From the NCBI GenBank assembly GCA_005405945.1, contig BJHW01000002.1, positions 2,232,001 through 2,296,000 on the forward strand: a stretch of DNA of 64,000 nucleotides, given 5' to 3'. This document shows, piece by piece, positions 9,314 through 19,393 of this stretch. This DNA is from Streptomyces violaceusniger. GTDB taxonomy: Bacteria; Actinomycetota; Actinomycetes; Streptomycetales; Streptomycetaceae. Every line of letters starts with the position of its first letter. Positions within the stretch are counted from its first letter, which is position 1. The notes under the pieces are model-generated. The model had not been told where the DNA came from, made no database searches, and was given only the letters and a program-made list of their open reading frames with translations. Position numbers and translations under genes: made by a program.

Positions 9314-10687
9314 TCAGCGGCTCTCGATCAGTTCCCCCATCCACGCCTCGATCGCGTCCGGGGTGCGCGGCAGGGCGCCCGACATCAGCCGTGCTCCTTC
9401 GGCGGTGATGACCAGGTCGTCCTCGATGCGTACCCCGATGCCCCGCAGTTCGTCCGGGAGTGTCTCGTCGTCGGCCTGGAGGTAGAGGCCGGGCTCGACC
9501 GTCAGCACCTGACCCTCCGCCAGCACCCCGTCCAGATAGGTCTCCGCGCGTGCCTGCGCGCAGTCGTGGACGTCGAGCCCGAGCATATGTCCGCTGCTGC
9601 ACAGGGTGTAGCGACGGTGGAAGTCGCCCTCGGGGCTTTTGAGCACACCCCACTCCGTGAGCCCTTCCGCGATCACGCGCATCGCGGCCCGGTGGAAGTC
9701 ACGGAAGCTCGCGCCCGGCCTGAGCGCCGCGATGCCCGCGTCCTGGGCGGCGAGCACGAGGTCGTACACCTGCCGCTGCACGGGGGAGTACCGCCCGGAG
9801 AGCGGGAGGGTGCGCGTGATGTCGGCGGTGTAGAGGCTGTCCGTCTCCACGCCCGCGTCCAGCAGCAGCAACCGCCGTGCGTCCAGGGGCCCGTCGTTCC
9901 GTATCCAGTGCAGGACGCAGGCGTGGGCACCGGACGCCACGATGGTCTCGTAACCGGTGCCGTTGCCCTCCGCGCGGGCGCGCAGGCCGAAGACGCCCTC
10001 GATCCAGCGCTCGCCGCGTGGATGGGCGAGGGCGCGCGGCAGGGCGCGTACCACGTCTTCGAAACCGGTGACCGTGTGGTCCACGGCGAGCTGTAGCTGC
10101 CCCACTTCCCAGGCATCCTTCAGCAGCCTCAACTCGCTCAAGGCGGCGGACAGTTCGGCGTCGACCGTGGCGTCCCGGCCCGGCGGCGGCTCCGCCCGGT
10201 CGCCGATGACGGCACAGCGGATGCCGGTCATGCGCGCGGTCTCGTCGAGGTCGGGGCGCCGGCCGACCCAGAACTCGCCGTAGCGCCGGTCCCGGTAGAA
10301 GCCACCATCGGTGCGCGGCGAACGGGGCCGCACATACAGGACCGCCTCATGCCGGTGGGGCCCGTCCGGCTCCAGGACCAGGACATGCCCGGCCTGCTCC
10401 TCGCCGGTCAGACCGGTGAGCCAGGCGTACGCGCTGTACGGCCGGAAGCGGTGGTCGCAGTCGTTCGAGCGGACCTTCAGCTCGCCCGCGGGGATGACCA
10501 GCCGCTCGCCCGGGAAGCGGGCGGACAGCCGGGCGCGGCGAGCGGGGGTGAAGTCGGCGGCGGCCGACCGGATGTCCGCGGGCAGCGGGGTCGGCGCCCA
10601 CCCACCTGCCATGAAGACCTCGAACTCCGGTGAGACGGGCAGGTCATGGCCGGCCGTCCGAGGTGCGCCGGTCAGGGGATCGCGCAT
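9314..10687 (-). CDS. M24 metallopeptidase, Xaa-Pro aminopeptidase type
   Basis: A 457-residue aminopeptidase P-like enzyme that removes an N-terminal residue preceding proline. An AMP_N-type domain (residues 1-180) precedes the pita-bread catalytic domain. All five dinuclear-metal ligands are visible: Asp277, Asp289, His367 (SGHMLG), Glu398 (TVEPGLY) and Glu422 (RIEDD). AGGAGG six bases before ATG 10687 fixes the start. No signal peptide, so probably cytosolic. Next in the same direction is the GntR regulator; divergent from it is the secreted collagenase, suggesting a peptide-use locus. Confidence 0.92.
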   Translation of the reverse strand: MRDPLTGAPRTAGHDLPVSPEFEVFMAGGWAPTPLPADIRSAAADFTPARRARLSARFPGERLVIPAGELKVRSNDCDHRFRPYSAYAWLTGLTGEEQAGHVLVLEPDGPHRHEAVLYVRPRSPRTDGGFYRDRRYGEFWVGRRPDLDETARMTGIRCAVIGDRAEPPPGRDATVDAELSAALSELRLLKDAWEVGQLQLAVDHTVTGFEDVVRALPRALAHPRGERWIEGVFGLRARAEGNGTGYETIVASGAHACVLHWIRNDGPLDARRLLLLDAGVETDSLYTADITRTLPLSGRYSPVQRQVYDLVLAAQDAGIAALRPGASFRDFHRAAMRVIAEGLTEWGVLKSPEGDFHRRYTLCSSGHMLGLDVHDCAQARAETYLDGVLAEGQVLTVEPGLYLQADDETLPDELRGIGVRIEDDLVITAEGARLMSGALPRTPDAIEAWMGELIESR

Positions 10688-10893
10688 CGGTCCTCCTTGA
10701 TCCGTACGTTGACAGGCTCAAGCTCTCCGCGGTCCGTCGCGGCGAGAGCCTTGCGCCCTGTGCAATTTCACATTATTACGTTACGCGTCACATGGCATCA
10801 CGCGCTCTCATGTGCAGCCCCGCACAGGGCGATTCAGGCCCTGAGGCACCGCTGCCCCGTAGTCCTTGCCACCTGCCCCCACAGGAGCCAACG

Positions 10894-13245
10894 GTGTTCC
10901 AGTCGAGAAACCCGCGCGGATCCACGCGCGGAAGTCTGCTCACGGCCTTAGTGGCGGTGACGCTCTGCGTGACGACGGCCCCGTCCGGTCACGCGGCCGC
11001 CCTTGCTCCCGCGCGGCCTTCGGCGTTACGGACGGCCGCCTCGTCCGACCCCTTCGACCGGGTCGACCGTCTGGCCAAGGCCCCGGGCCGGGCACGGAAG
11101 GTCCCGGCTCCCGGCGGCCTCACCGGTGGCGGTGTCCCCGGAGCCCGAACGCCCGAGCCGAAGAGCCGGGGCGGCGCCGTCACTCCGCACGCCACGCTCG
11201 GCCCGGCATCCGTGCCCTGCACGCTCGACGGCGTCACGGGCCTGTCGCCGGAGCGGTTCGCCGACTTCCTGGCCGACCCCGCCGTCACCGCCGACGGCTG
11301 TCTGCGCTCGATCCTGTGGACCTGGGACCAGCGACTCGTCCCCGTCATGTCGGACGAGCATGTCCAGGCCGTCTCCCGCCGCGTCACCCAACTCGCCGCC
11401 TCCCACGACGGCAAGGACGGCAGCCATCTGCTGGAGATGTTCACCTACCTGCACGCGGTGGCGTACCAGGACTTCTCGCACGACGAGATCGACATCACCG
11501 ACGCGCCGACCGTCAACGCCATGCGCGGGGCTGTCGACGCGTTCGGCTCGGCCGCCCGTACCTTCGACGTCACCCGCCCCAACGCCGAGACCCTGCGCGA
11601 AGCGCTCGACGCGGCCTCCGCCCCCGGTCTGCGCCAGTACCAACTTCCCCTGATCAAGCGGGTTCTGGCCACCATGGACGCCCAGCACCCCCAAACCGCC
11701 CAGGACCCCTCCTGGGCCGGTGCCGCCCTCGCGGCGCTCACCGTGAACTACCTCGGCGTGAATCCCGGCAACAAGGACGCCGCCTTCCGCACCGCGGTGA
11801 CGGCCGACCCCTCATACCGGGCGGCCTTCAGCTCCTTCGCCGGCCACACCCACCTCAAGGACGGGCCCAACGCCTGGGTGATACGCGACGCACTCGGCGA
11901 GTACGGCCGCTTCGGCCAGATCGAAGGGCTCCGCGGCGAGATCGTCTCCGGCCTCGGCACCCTCCTGGACACCACCGCCCGCAACTTCGGGGACAGCAGC
12001 GCCCCCTGGGCGAAGGTCGCCACCTGGCTGGGGGTGTTCGAAGCCTGCGTCCCGTACCACGTGTGCAAGGACGACATCGAGAAGCGTCTCTTCCCGTACA
12101 CGTACACCTACGGCACGGGCGGCACCGACGGCATCCAGGTCCGCACCGCCCTCGACCGGGACACCGTCGACCAGCTCTACTACGCGAGCAAGCAGGTCAA
12201 GGCGCAGTTCCACCGAGTCCTCGGCACGGACACGCCCCTCGCGGACGACACCAACACCACGCTGCACGTCGTCCTGTACGGCTCCCGCGCCGACTACGAG
12301 AACTTCCACCCGCTCCTCACCGGCATGGACACCAACAACGGCGGCGTCTACATCGAGCAGGGGGCGACCTTCTACACCTACCAGCGTCGCGTCCCGCAGG
12401 ACTCCTCACTGACCCTGGAGGAGCTGTTCCGCCACGAGTACACCCACTACCTCAACGGTCGCTGGGCGGTGCCCGGCAGCTTCGGCGAGGGGCCGTGGTA
12501 CGAGGGCGACCGGACCACCGCGATGGACGAGGGCACTGCCGAGTTCTTCGACGGCGCCACCCGCGACGACGGCATCAGGGTCCGCAAGTCCCTGGTGCAG
12601 GGGATCATCGACGACACGGTCGGCGGCGGGCCGCGCATGGCCGTGAACCAGCTCCTGCACGCGACGTACGACGGGGACGGCTTCCGCTTCTACGACTACG
12701 CGGGCACGTTCTTCGAGTTCCTGTGGATCGAACGCCCCTCCCTCCTGCGGGAGATGTACCGCGATCTGCGCTCCGACGATCCGGCGGCCTTCGACGCCTG
12801 GCGCGACCGGCTCGGCGGGGACGTGGGGCTCCAGAGCGCGTACGACCGCTTCCTCGACGAACAGATCGCCCACGTAGCCGACTTGTACGTGCCCCACACC
12901 ACCTACACGCCCCTGGGCGAGCTCCGTGACAGCTCGGCCGACCAGATTCGCTCCTCCTTCACGGCGATGACCGCGTCCGACCCGAACTGCCGTGCCACCG
13001 GCGCGGCGGAGCGTCCCCGGTTCGTCTGCACCGGCCGGATCACCGCGAACCTGACCGATGCCGGCGACACGGACGCGGTCTTCGAGGACATGTCCGAGAC
13101 GGTCGACTACTTCCTCCTCGACCGGGCCGCGGGCGGCGACAACAACTTGACCGATATGAACTGCTGGTTCGGTGAGGTGGACATCTGGTCCAACCAGCGC
13201 GCGGGCACATCGGACTACACCTGTGAGGGGCCCCTCCGCGGCTGA
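10894..13245 (+). CDS. Secreted M9-family collagenase
   Basis: A 783-residue secreted zinc metalloprotease. The N terminus has a signal peptide (basic start, hydrophobic TALVAVTLCVTTA, cut near GHAAA). The catalytic zinc site is HEYTH at residues 514-518 with the third ligand Glu546 in MDEGTAEFF, the gluzincin layout of M9 collagenases; the region before it is the helical activator domain. The short C-terminal domain after residue 690 is not an obvious PKD or collagen-binding domain. GTG at 10894 is chosen because AGGAG ends six bases before it and the signal peptide begins there; the longer frame to 10630 lacks both. Confidence 0.9.
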   Translation: MFQSRNPRGSTRGSLLTALVAVTLCVTTAPSGHAAALAPARPSALRTAASSDPFDRVDRLAKAPGRARKVPAPGGLTGGGVPGARTPEPKSRGGAVTPHATLGPASVPCTLDGVTGLSPERFADFLADPAVTADGCLRSILWTWDQRLVPVMSDEHVQAVSRRVTQLAASHDGKDGSHLLEMFTYLHAVAYQDFSHDEIDITDAPTVNAMRGAVDAFGSAARTFDVTRPNAETLREALDAASAPGLRQYQLPLIKRVLATMDAQHPQTAQDPSWAGAALAALTVNYLGVNPGNKDAAFRTAVTADPSYRAAFSSFAGHTHLKDGPNAWVIRDALGEYGRFGQIEGLRGEIVSGLGTLLDTTARNFGDSSAPWAKVATWLGVFEACVPYHVCKDDIEKRLFPYTYTYGTGGTDGIQVRTALDRDTVDQLYYASKQVKAQFHRVLGTDTPLADDTNTTLHVVLYGSRADYENFHPLLTGMDTNNGGVYIEQGATFYTYQRRVPQDSSLTLEELFRHEYTHYLNGRWAVPGSFGEGPWYEGDRTTAMDEGTAEFFDGATRDDGIRVRKSLVQGIIDDTVGGGPRMAVNQLLHATYDGDGFRFYDYAGTFFEFLWIERPSLLREMYRDLRSDDPAAFDAWRDRLGGDVGLQSAYDRFLDEQIAHVADLYVPHTTYTPLGELRDSSADQIRSSFTAMTASDPNCRATGAAERPRFVCTGRITANLTDAGDTDAVFEDMSETVDYFLLDRAAGGDNNLTDMNCWFGEVDIWSNQRAGTSDYTCEGPLRG

Positions 13246-13287
13246 TGTGTCACCGGCGTCGAGGCCGCGCTCCAGGCTCATCGCTCC

Positions 13288-13325
13288 CTGAGCCGGGGGC
13301 GCGGCCGCTGTCGGCCGCGGCTCAG
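13288..13325. terminator. Hairpin between convergent genes
   Basis: CTGAGCC...CGGCCG pairs with CGGCCGCGGCTCAG across a short loop, with a GC-rich bulge. It separates the collagenase gene from the convergent membrane-protein gene and could end transcription from both sides. No T run. Confidence 0.5.
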
Positions 13326-13902
13326 GGGGATGTCGTCCAGCGTGGCGCGGTCTCGGCCCATTCGGTGTCCCACTCGGCGAGATTGCGCCGGTGCAGGACC
13401 ACGGTGGCGCAGCGGTAGGCGGCGGCACCGGCGAGGGTCACGGTCAGGAAGGCGACAAGACCCCAGCCCATGGTGCGGCTGCGGATCTGTGCGGCGGTCA
13501 TGGGCGGCTCGGCGATCGCTCCGTCCGCGTCGACCCACACGTGGACGGAGCTGCCCGCGTTCGGCCCGGGCAGGACGTCGGCCTCGGCGGTGCGGGTCCG
13601 TCCGTTCGGGTCGGTGAAGCGGACCGTGGCCGGGTAGCGGTTCTCCCTCGCCTCCGCCGATCCGGGCTCCGGGTGATCGGGGCGTCGTGGGTGAGGACGG
13701 CGGTGGTGAGGCGCAGGGTCTGTCGCTGGTGTTCGGCGGCCGCGCGGTAGTGGCGGTGGGCGGCGTCACCGGCGGCGTACGTGGCACCGAGCCCCAGGAG
13801 CGGCACGAGCAGCAACAACGCCAGCGCGATCCGGCCCTGAAGGCGGTCGGTGCACCGGTACAGCGGATTGTGCCGCCAGCGCCACAGCGACAGGGGATGC
13901 AC
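13322..13902 (-). pseudogene. Two-helix membrane protein (Rv1733c-like), frameshifted
   Basis: Starts MHPLSLWRWRHNPLYRCTDR, followed by a transmembrane helix (ALALLLLVPLLGLGATYAAG), an extracytoplasmic region, and a second helix (GWGLVAFLTVTLAGAAAY) near the C terminus. This matches the architecture of actinobacterial Rv1733c-family proteins of about 190 residues, whose function is unknown. The frame shifts near 13660; reading ENRYPATVRFTDPNGRTRT in the second frame rejoins the family pattern. One indel would restore it. Confidence 0.65.
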
Positions 13903-13940
13903 CAGCCCGTGGTGCGGGAGGTCGGGGGTGGCTGCGCGGG

Positions 13941-14549
13941 AGGGCCGTCGTGGACGGCATCACGGAGAAGGGCGGCACCGCCACCGGCGTCATCGTCGAC
14001 GTCACCCGCCGCGAAGACCTCCAGCGCCTGACGGACACGGCCCTCAACCAGTACGGTCGACTCGACGTCCTCGTCTCCAACGCAGGCACGATGGCGGTCT
14101 CGCCGTTCGACGACCTGCGCCAGGACGACTGGGACGCCATGGTCTCCACCCACATCACCGGCCTGCTCAACGGCATCGGGGCGGCCCTTCCCGTCTTCCG
14201 TCGGCAGTGCTTCGGCCAGTTCGTCAACGTCGGCTCCACTGCGGCCTACGTCGTCAAAACCCCCCAGGCGGTCTACGCGGCCACCAAAACGGCGGTGAAG
14301 GTGCTTACCGAGGGCCTACGCCAGGAATCGGGACCCGACCTGCGCGTCACCCTCGTCTCACCCGGCTTCACCCATACCGAAGGCATCGGCAAGGGAGCCA
14401 GCCCTGAAACCGCGGCCGCGATGACCCAGCAGCGGGACGAGATCGCCATGCCGCCCTCGGCGATTGCCTCCGCCATCGGCTACGCCATCGAACAACCCGA
14501 CGGCGTCGATGTCAGCGAGATCGTCGTCCGCCCCACCGTGCAAGCCTGA
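13941..14549 (+). pseudogene. Short-chain dehydrogenase, N terminus missing
   Basis: Contains DVTRREDLQRLTD, LDVLVSNAGTM, the catalytic Ser in NVGSTAAY and YAATK, so the active site is complete. The first roughly 30-40 residues with the glycine-rich cofactor loop are absent because the frame joins unrelated sequence at about 13940, just beyond the start of the membrane-protein gene. Without the cofactor loop the product should be inactive. The C terminus is natural (TGA 14547). Confidence 0.75.
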
Positions 14550-14603
14550 CAGCGGCGAGCCGGGCTACTCGAAACCGCCCCCTGTCGGCAAAGGATGGCG
14601 AGC

Positions 14604-15345
14604 TCAAGGGGCCAGCGCATCACCGCTGTTCAGGAGGCCAGCGTAAATCTCTGCCGGAGTGCGATAGCCATGGGTCTTACGCGGGCGACGATGGAGCTCG
14701 TGGGCGATGGCGTCCAGGTCGGCCTGGCTGAACGTGCGGAGGTCCGCGCCCTTGGGGAGGTACTGCCGAATCAGCCGAATGGTGTTCTCGTTGGTACCGC
14801 GCTGCCACGGGCTGCGCGGCTTGCAGAGGCAGATCGGCATCCCGGTCTCGGCGGTGATGGCCTGATGCCCGGCCATCTCCCGGCCCCGGCCCCGGCCTCA
14901 GGTGAGCGTCCGCCGGATCTGGGGCGGGATGCCGAGGAGACTCCGGGTGAGGTGCGGAGTGACCTGCTCAGCCTTGATGCCGTCGGGCAGCGCAACCATG
15001 GCCGTGTAGCGGCTGGTGCGCGCGACGAGCGTGGCGACCGCCGAGGGCCGGGTGCCCATCACGAGGTCGCCCTCCCGGTGGCCCGGGACCTTGCGGTCCT
15101 CGACCTCGGCGGGGCGGCCGGTGATGGACACCATGCCGCGGATGATGCCCCGCCCGGTGGGCCGGCGTGTGAGCTTCGGACGACGCATGGGCCTGGCTGA
15201 CCGCAGCCGCTGGGTGAGGCTGCGGTCGATCGCCTGGCGCCGGCGAGGGTCGTAGAGCGAGAGGCAGATCGCTTCGTGCGAGATCTGCATGGAGGCGTCG
15301 CCAGGAAACCGCCGTCGCAGCCATCCTGCGATCTGTCCGGGTGAC
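14604..15345 (-). pseudogene. IS30-family transposase, truncated with internal stop
   Basis: The reading frame begins at SPGQIAGWLRRRFPGD, lacking the N-terminal HTH, and carries the IS30 DDE core: EGDLVMGT, then GREMAGHQAI, and WQRGTNENTIRLIRQYLPKG near the C terminus. An in-frame TGA at 14898 replaces the usual Trp codon, followed by an expanded GGCCGG run. The missing 5' end, the stop and the absence of clear terminal inverted repeats show a dead relic. Confidence 0.85.
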
Positions 15346-15753
15346 CAGCACAGACAAGAGCAGCACACCCACAACTAAGCGAGAACGGAAGACCGCACAG
15401 CTTCACCCCAACGAGCGAAGATCACCAACAGCATCCGGAACTGCGGACAGAGCCTTGAAAACGGCCAGTGCTACTCGTCGCCCCACTCGGTCCAGAGTTC
15501 AACGGAGCAGGGAGTTTCAGAGAGCGTTGTCGGCCGGGTTCGCCCGCTCATGGAGTGCGCGGGCCGTGCCGGTCGGTCAAGGGCACCTGCGGCTGCGCTC
15601 TCCACGCTGGGCTTCGTCACCCTGGACAGTCCGTCCTGCTCCTGGACCTGGCTGGATATCGAGTGGCCCCTTCCTTGCGACACCCGTCCGCAGGTCAGGA
15701 CCAGCCGCGGCCAACGGGCATGTAGCGCTGTGTGGTAGAAGTCCAACCGACGA
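15346..15753. other. No recognisable gene
   Basis: Between the IS30 relic and the SRPBCC gene no frame on either strand shows family motifs. It is probably the decayed rest of the IS30 insertion region. Confidence 0.4.
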
Positions 15754-16194
15754 TCACAGTGTGTAACAGTGGCAGGCCAAGCCTCGCAGTCCAGCTGTGA
15801 AGATGTCGGTCCGGAAGTTTCTCGCAAGCTCGTCGGCGTGGGCCTGGTCGCAGTCGAAGTTCACCGACCAACCGACGAACGTCTCATCGGTGGCGGTAAG
15901 AGGCAGAACCCGCATGGTGGCTCGGTAGCACTGCACTGGGTAGGGGGAGCTGACGATGCCATAAGTCAGGGACCGTGAATGGTCGTCCAGTGCCAGGAGG
16001 GACTCCACCACGGTCTCCCCGTCGGCCATGGACAGCGTGCGGACGCAACCGACGCGGTCGGGTGCTTGTACGTCCGACAGGACGCAGTCGGCGACGGCCG
16101 GCTGCCAGGTGGCCAGGCCACCGAAGTCGCGGACCACGCGCCACACCTTGGTGACCCGGGCCGGGATGACAGCGCTGGCAAAGGCTTCGGGCAT
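15754..16194 (-). CDS. SRPBCC-family (polyketide cyclase/Bet v 1-like) protein
   Basis: A 146-residue single-domain START/SRPBCC protein: an N-terminal strand and helix (PARVTKVWRVVRDFGGLATW), the central sheet with RTLSMADGETVVESLLALDD, and a final long helix (HADELARNFRTDIFTAGLRG). These bind hydrophobic ligands; some act as cyclases or hydrolases in secondary metabolism, others only bind. No catalytic residue can be named here. It is divergent from the XRE/aldo-keto reductase operon, with a strong hairpin in the gap, so the two units may share regulation. Confidence 0.82.
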   Translation of the reverse strand: MPEAFASAVIPARVTKVWRVVRDFGGLATWQPAVADCVLSDVQAPDRVGCVRTLSMADGETVVESLLALDDHSRSLTYGIVSSPYPVQCYRATMRVLPLTATDETFVGWSVNFDCDQAHADELARNFRTDIFTAGLRGLACHCYTL

Positions 16195-16212
16195 GAAGGG
16201 ACTCCGGTTCCG

Positions 16213-16257
16213 AGGTCGAGGAAGCCGTCACGGCTGCCGTGACGGCTTCCTCGACCT
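16213..16257. promoter_or_regulatory. Perfect 21-bp-arm hairpin in a divergent intergenic region
   Basis: Bases 16213-16233 and 16237-16257 are exact reverse complements around a CTG loop. It lies 19 bp upstream of the SRPBCC start and about 200 bp upstream of the XRE gene. There is no T run, so an operator or transcript-stability element is as likely as a terminator. Confidence 0.7.
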
Positions 16258-16455
16258 GCCCGGGATGGGGACGGCAGAGGCGACACTGGAGTGCGGTCGG
16301 CAGCGCGGTGACTGGGGACAGCACCGACGCTACGAGCGTGGCCGCGGGCGTGGGAGGGTGTGCTGCGGCTATCCGTGGATGCGTGCTCGACTGTCATCCT
16401 CGGGTGGGTGCAGCGCGCCCACGCCCGGCGTCCGTCCGTGGTTAGCGTGGCTGTC

Positions 16456-17322
16456 ATGGAAAGCGTGAACGAGCTCGGCGACTACCTGCGAGCCCGCCGT
16501 GCGGCGGTCGCGCCAGCGGATGTCGGTCTGCCCGATGACGGAGCGCGGCGGGTGCCGGGGCTGCGGCGTGATGAAGTGGCGCTGCTGGCCGGGATGAGCA
16601 CGGACTACTACATCCGGCTGGAGCAGGGCCGGGAGCGGCACCCGTCCGAGCAGGTGCTGCGGGCGATCGCCGGGGCACTGCGGCTGAACGACGCGGCGGC
16701 CACCCATCTCTTCCGGTTGGGCTTGTCCGTCTTCGGGACGGCGGCTGCCACGGCGAACGTCGCTCCGGAATTGCTGCGGCTGATGGACGGCATGCGTGAA
16801 GTGCCGGCCTTCGTGGTTGGGGCGGCGCAGGACGTGCTGGCGGCCAACGCGATGGCGCGGGAGCTGTACGGAGGTTTCGCCCGGTACGACAACCTGCTGC
16901 GAATGATTTTCCTCGATCCCTTCGCGCGCGAGTTCTACGCCGACTGGGACCGCGCGGCGCGGATCGCGGTGGGCAACCTTCGGGCGTCCTCCTCGCAGTT
17001 CCCGAAGGACGAGCGGATCGAGCGGGTCGTCGGCGAACTGAGCGTGTGCAGCCCCGCGTTCACGGGCTTGTGGGCGCACTACGAGGTCCTGCCCCGTACG
17101 CACGAAGACAAGCACTTCCGGCACCCACAGGTGGGTGAGATACATCTGCACTTCGAGGCACTCGCTGTCACCAGCGCCCCCGGACAGCACCTGTCCGTTT
17201 ACAGCTCGGAACCCGGCAGCGCCAGCGCCGACGCCCTGGTCCTGCTCGGTCAGCTGTCCGAGCAGGAAGTGGTCCTGACGGACCAGGCCACTGCCGCAGA
17301 AGAAGGAGAACCCCGATCATGA
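16456..17322 (+). CDS. XRE-family regulator with MmyB-like ligand domain
   Basis: A 288-residue regulator: N-terminal helix-turn-helix (RRDEVALLAGMSTDYYIRLEQG at about 38-60), then an MmyB-like C-terminal domain (YDNLLRMIFLDPFAREFY). These are abundant in Streptomyces and usually sit beside the oxidoreductase gene they control. ATG 16456 is chosen because the family start ESVNELGDYLRARR follows immediately. Its stop overlaps the start of the aldo-keto reductase gene (ATGA), implying coupled translation and that the reductase is a target or partner. Confidence 0.9.
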   Translation: MESVNELGDYLRARRAAVAPADVGLPDDGARRVPGLRRDEVALLAGMSTDYYIRLEQGRERHPSEQVLRAIAGALRLNDAAATHLFRLGLSVFGTAAATANVAPELLRLMDGMREVPAFVVGAAQDVLAANAMARELYGGFARYDNLLRMIFLDPFAREFYADWDRAARIAVGNLRASSSQFPKDERIERVVGELSVCSPAFTGLWAHYEVLPRTHEDKHFRHPQVGEIHLHFEALAVTSAPGQHLSVYSSEPGSASADALVLLGQLSEQEVVLTDQATAAEEGEPRS

Positions 17323-18215
17323 CTGCGCTCTCCGACGCCGCTGGCACCTTCGAGATCGCCGGCAAGAAGGTCGCCCGTCTCGGTTTCGGCGCCATGCGCC
17401 TGACCGGACTCGGGGTGTGGGGTGAGCCCGACGACCGTCAGGAGTGCGTGCGTGTGGTGCGCCGCGCCGTCGAACTCGGCGTGCAGCTGATCGACACCGC
17501 GGACTCCTACGGCCCGTATGTGAGCGAGGAGATCATCCGGGAGGCGATCCATCCCTACCGTGATGACGTGCTGATCGCGACCAAGGCCGGGCTGACCCGC
17601 AACGGGCCCGACGTGATCAGAACCGACGAGGGACTGGTGCGCCTCGGTCCAGCCGCGTGGCCGCCGGTGGGCCGCCCCGAGTACCTGCGCCAGCAGGCCC
17701 TGATGAGTCTGCGCCGGCTCGGCGTGGATCACATCGACCTGTTCCAGTTGCACCGCATCGATCCGAAGGTCCCGTTGGAGGACCAGGTCGGCGAGCTGAA
17801 GAGGCTCCAGGACGAGGGCAAGATCGTCGCGATCGGACTGTCCCAGGTCACTGTCGGCCAGATCCAGCAGGCCCGCACGATCGTGGAAATAGCCACGGTG
17901 CAGAACCGCTACAACCTCACCGACCGCGGCTCCGCTGACATCCTGGAGTACTGCACCCGCCACGGCATCGGCTTCATTCCCTGGGCGCCGGTGGCCGCGG
18001 GCGAGCTGGCCCGCTCCGGCGGCTCGGTGGACCGGATCGCGACCGCTCACAACGCCGGCTCGTCGCAGGTGGCGCTGGCCTGGCTACTGGCCCGCTCCGG
18101 CGTCGTCCTGCCCATCCCCGGGACCTCCAAGGTCGCGCACCTGGAGGAGAACCTGGCGGCGGCGTCCCTGAGGCTGAGCGACGCGGAGGTCGACGAACTG
18201 ACTGCCGCGGCGTGA
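17319..18215 (+). CDS. Aldo/keto reductase
   Basis: A 298-residue soluble reductase with the tetrad Asp59 and Tyr64 (LIDTADSYG), Lys89 (IATKAG) and His145 (FQLHRID), and a C-terminal NADPH motif IPGTSKVAHLEENL. The start overlaps the XRE stop by 4 bp and has GAAGGAG just upstream. It is probably transcribed with the regulator and perhaps the following hydrolase. The substrate is unknown; this subgroup reduces a wide range of aldehydes and ketones. Confidence 0.92.
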   Translation: MTALSDAAGTFEIAGKKVARLGFGAMRLTGLGVWGEPDDRQECVRVVRRAVELGVQLIDTADSYGPYVSEEIIREAIHPYRDDVLIATKAGLTRNGPDVIRTDEGLVRLGPAAWPPVGRPEYLRQQALMSLRRLGVDHIDLFQLHRIDPKVPLEDQVGELKRLQDEGKIVAIGLSQVTVGQIQQARTIVEIATVQNRYNLTDRGSADILEYCTRHGIGFIPWAPVAAGELARSGGSVDRIATAHNAGSSQVALAWLLARSGVVLPIPGTSKVAHLEENLAAASLRLSDAEVDELTAAA

Positions 18216-18318
18216 CAGCCGCCCCAGGAAGGCAGGTCTCCTGCTCCTTCGCACCGTGAGCCGGCTGTTTCCCCGTCTCCTTCTCCTCCCTGTCCCCACC
18301 GAAGAAAAGACGCTTGCC

Positions 18319-19094
18319 ATGCTGCTGCCCTCCGACGAAGCGGGCCGAGGCCGCCCCGTCGTCCTGCTGCACGCCCGTCCCACCGACCGCACCATGTGGG
18401 GCGCCCACCTGCCCTGCTCGCGGATGCGGGCCTGCGGGCTATCGCCCTGGACCTGCCCGGCCACGGCGACGCACTCGTGCCCGCCGACCGTGAGGTAGCC
18501 CCCTGGACGGACGTACTCGACACCCTCGACCACCTCGGGGCCGACCGCTTCGTCCTGGCCGGGAACTCCCTCGGTGCCCTGGTGGCACTCCAGGCCACAG
18601 TCACGGCGCCAGAGCGGGTCGAAGGCTTGGTGCTCGTCGGGTATCGGCCCCACGACCAGCCGGCCTCTCCCCGTCTGCAAGCCGCCTGGGACGCTGAAAG
18701 GGCGGCGCTCGCCGCCGGCGACCTGGACGCAGCCGTGACAGCCGGCGTCGAAGCGTGGACCTCGGCCGGTGCGACCGACGACGTACGCGCGCACGCGGCC
18801 CGTATGCTCCGCGGCCAACTCACCGAACAACTCGCCCACGGCGAGCCCTCTCTGGCGGCGGACCCGCTCGGAGAGGGGACGACGGTGCTGCGCACGCTGA
18901 CCGTCCCCGCCTTGGTCGGTGTCGGTGAACACGACATGCCCGACTTCTTCGAGGGTGGCGAAGGACTGGCCCGGGACCTCGGCACAGGCGAAACCGTGGT
19001 CGTCCCCGCCGCGGGACACCTCGCGCCACTGGAACAACCCTCTGCGTTCTGCACCCTGCTACTGGACTTCGTCCGCCGTCTCCCGGAGCAGTAG
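18319..19094 (+). pseudogene. Alpha/beta hydrolase, frameshifted near the N terminus
   Basis: Reads MLLPSDEAGRGRPVVLLHAR with the early strand and oxyanion region, then breaks near 18415. The other frame continues with IALDLPGHGDALVPADREVA, the nucleophile elbow GNSLGA, and the catalytic His in PAAGHLAPLEQPS. The gap fits loss of four bases from a repeated GCCC. Length otherwise matches the family (about 260 residues). It lies 104 bp after the aldo-keto reductase and is probably in its operon. A one-frame repair would give a complete enzyme, so assembly error is possible. Confidence 0.8.
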
Positions 19095-19393
19095 CGCTGA
19101 ACCGCGCACTCCGAGGTGGAGCCCCCTCTGCTGGAGGACCGGGTGGCTCCACCAGGCCAGGAGGCTCGAGGCGGTCTGTGCCGGATGCGTGAAGAGATCC
19201 ACTGAGCAGGTGTGGGCTCGCCCCGAGCAGGGAGTGGCCGCTTTCAAGGAGCGCCATCATCACCAACGTCCCCGGACAGCACACCTAGCCCGTCATGACC
19301 AGTGCGGAGAGTTGCGCGCATGACCGGCTGGCCGCGCATGAACCTGGCTCCACTCATCGGCTCTCCTTGGAATTGATCATCTAAGCTGGCGCG

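Noticed and set aside
10630..10893. N-terminal extension of the collagenase ORF
   Set aside because: The added 88 codons precede both the ribosome binding site and the signal peptide; a signal peptide must be at the N terminus.
18084..19037. 317-residue minus-strand ORF over the hydrolase
   Set aside because: Antisense to a gene with nucleophile elbow and catalytic His; no family pattern on the minus strand.
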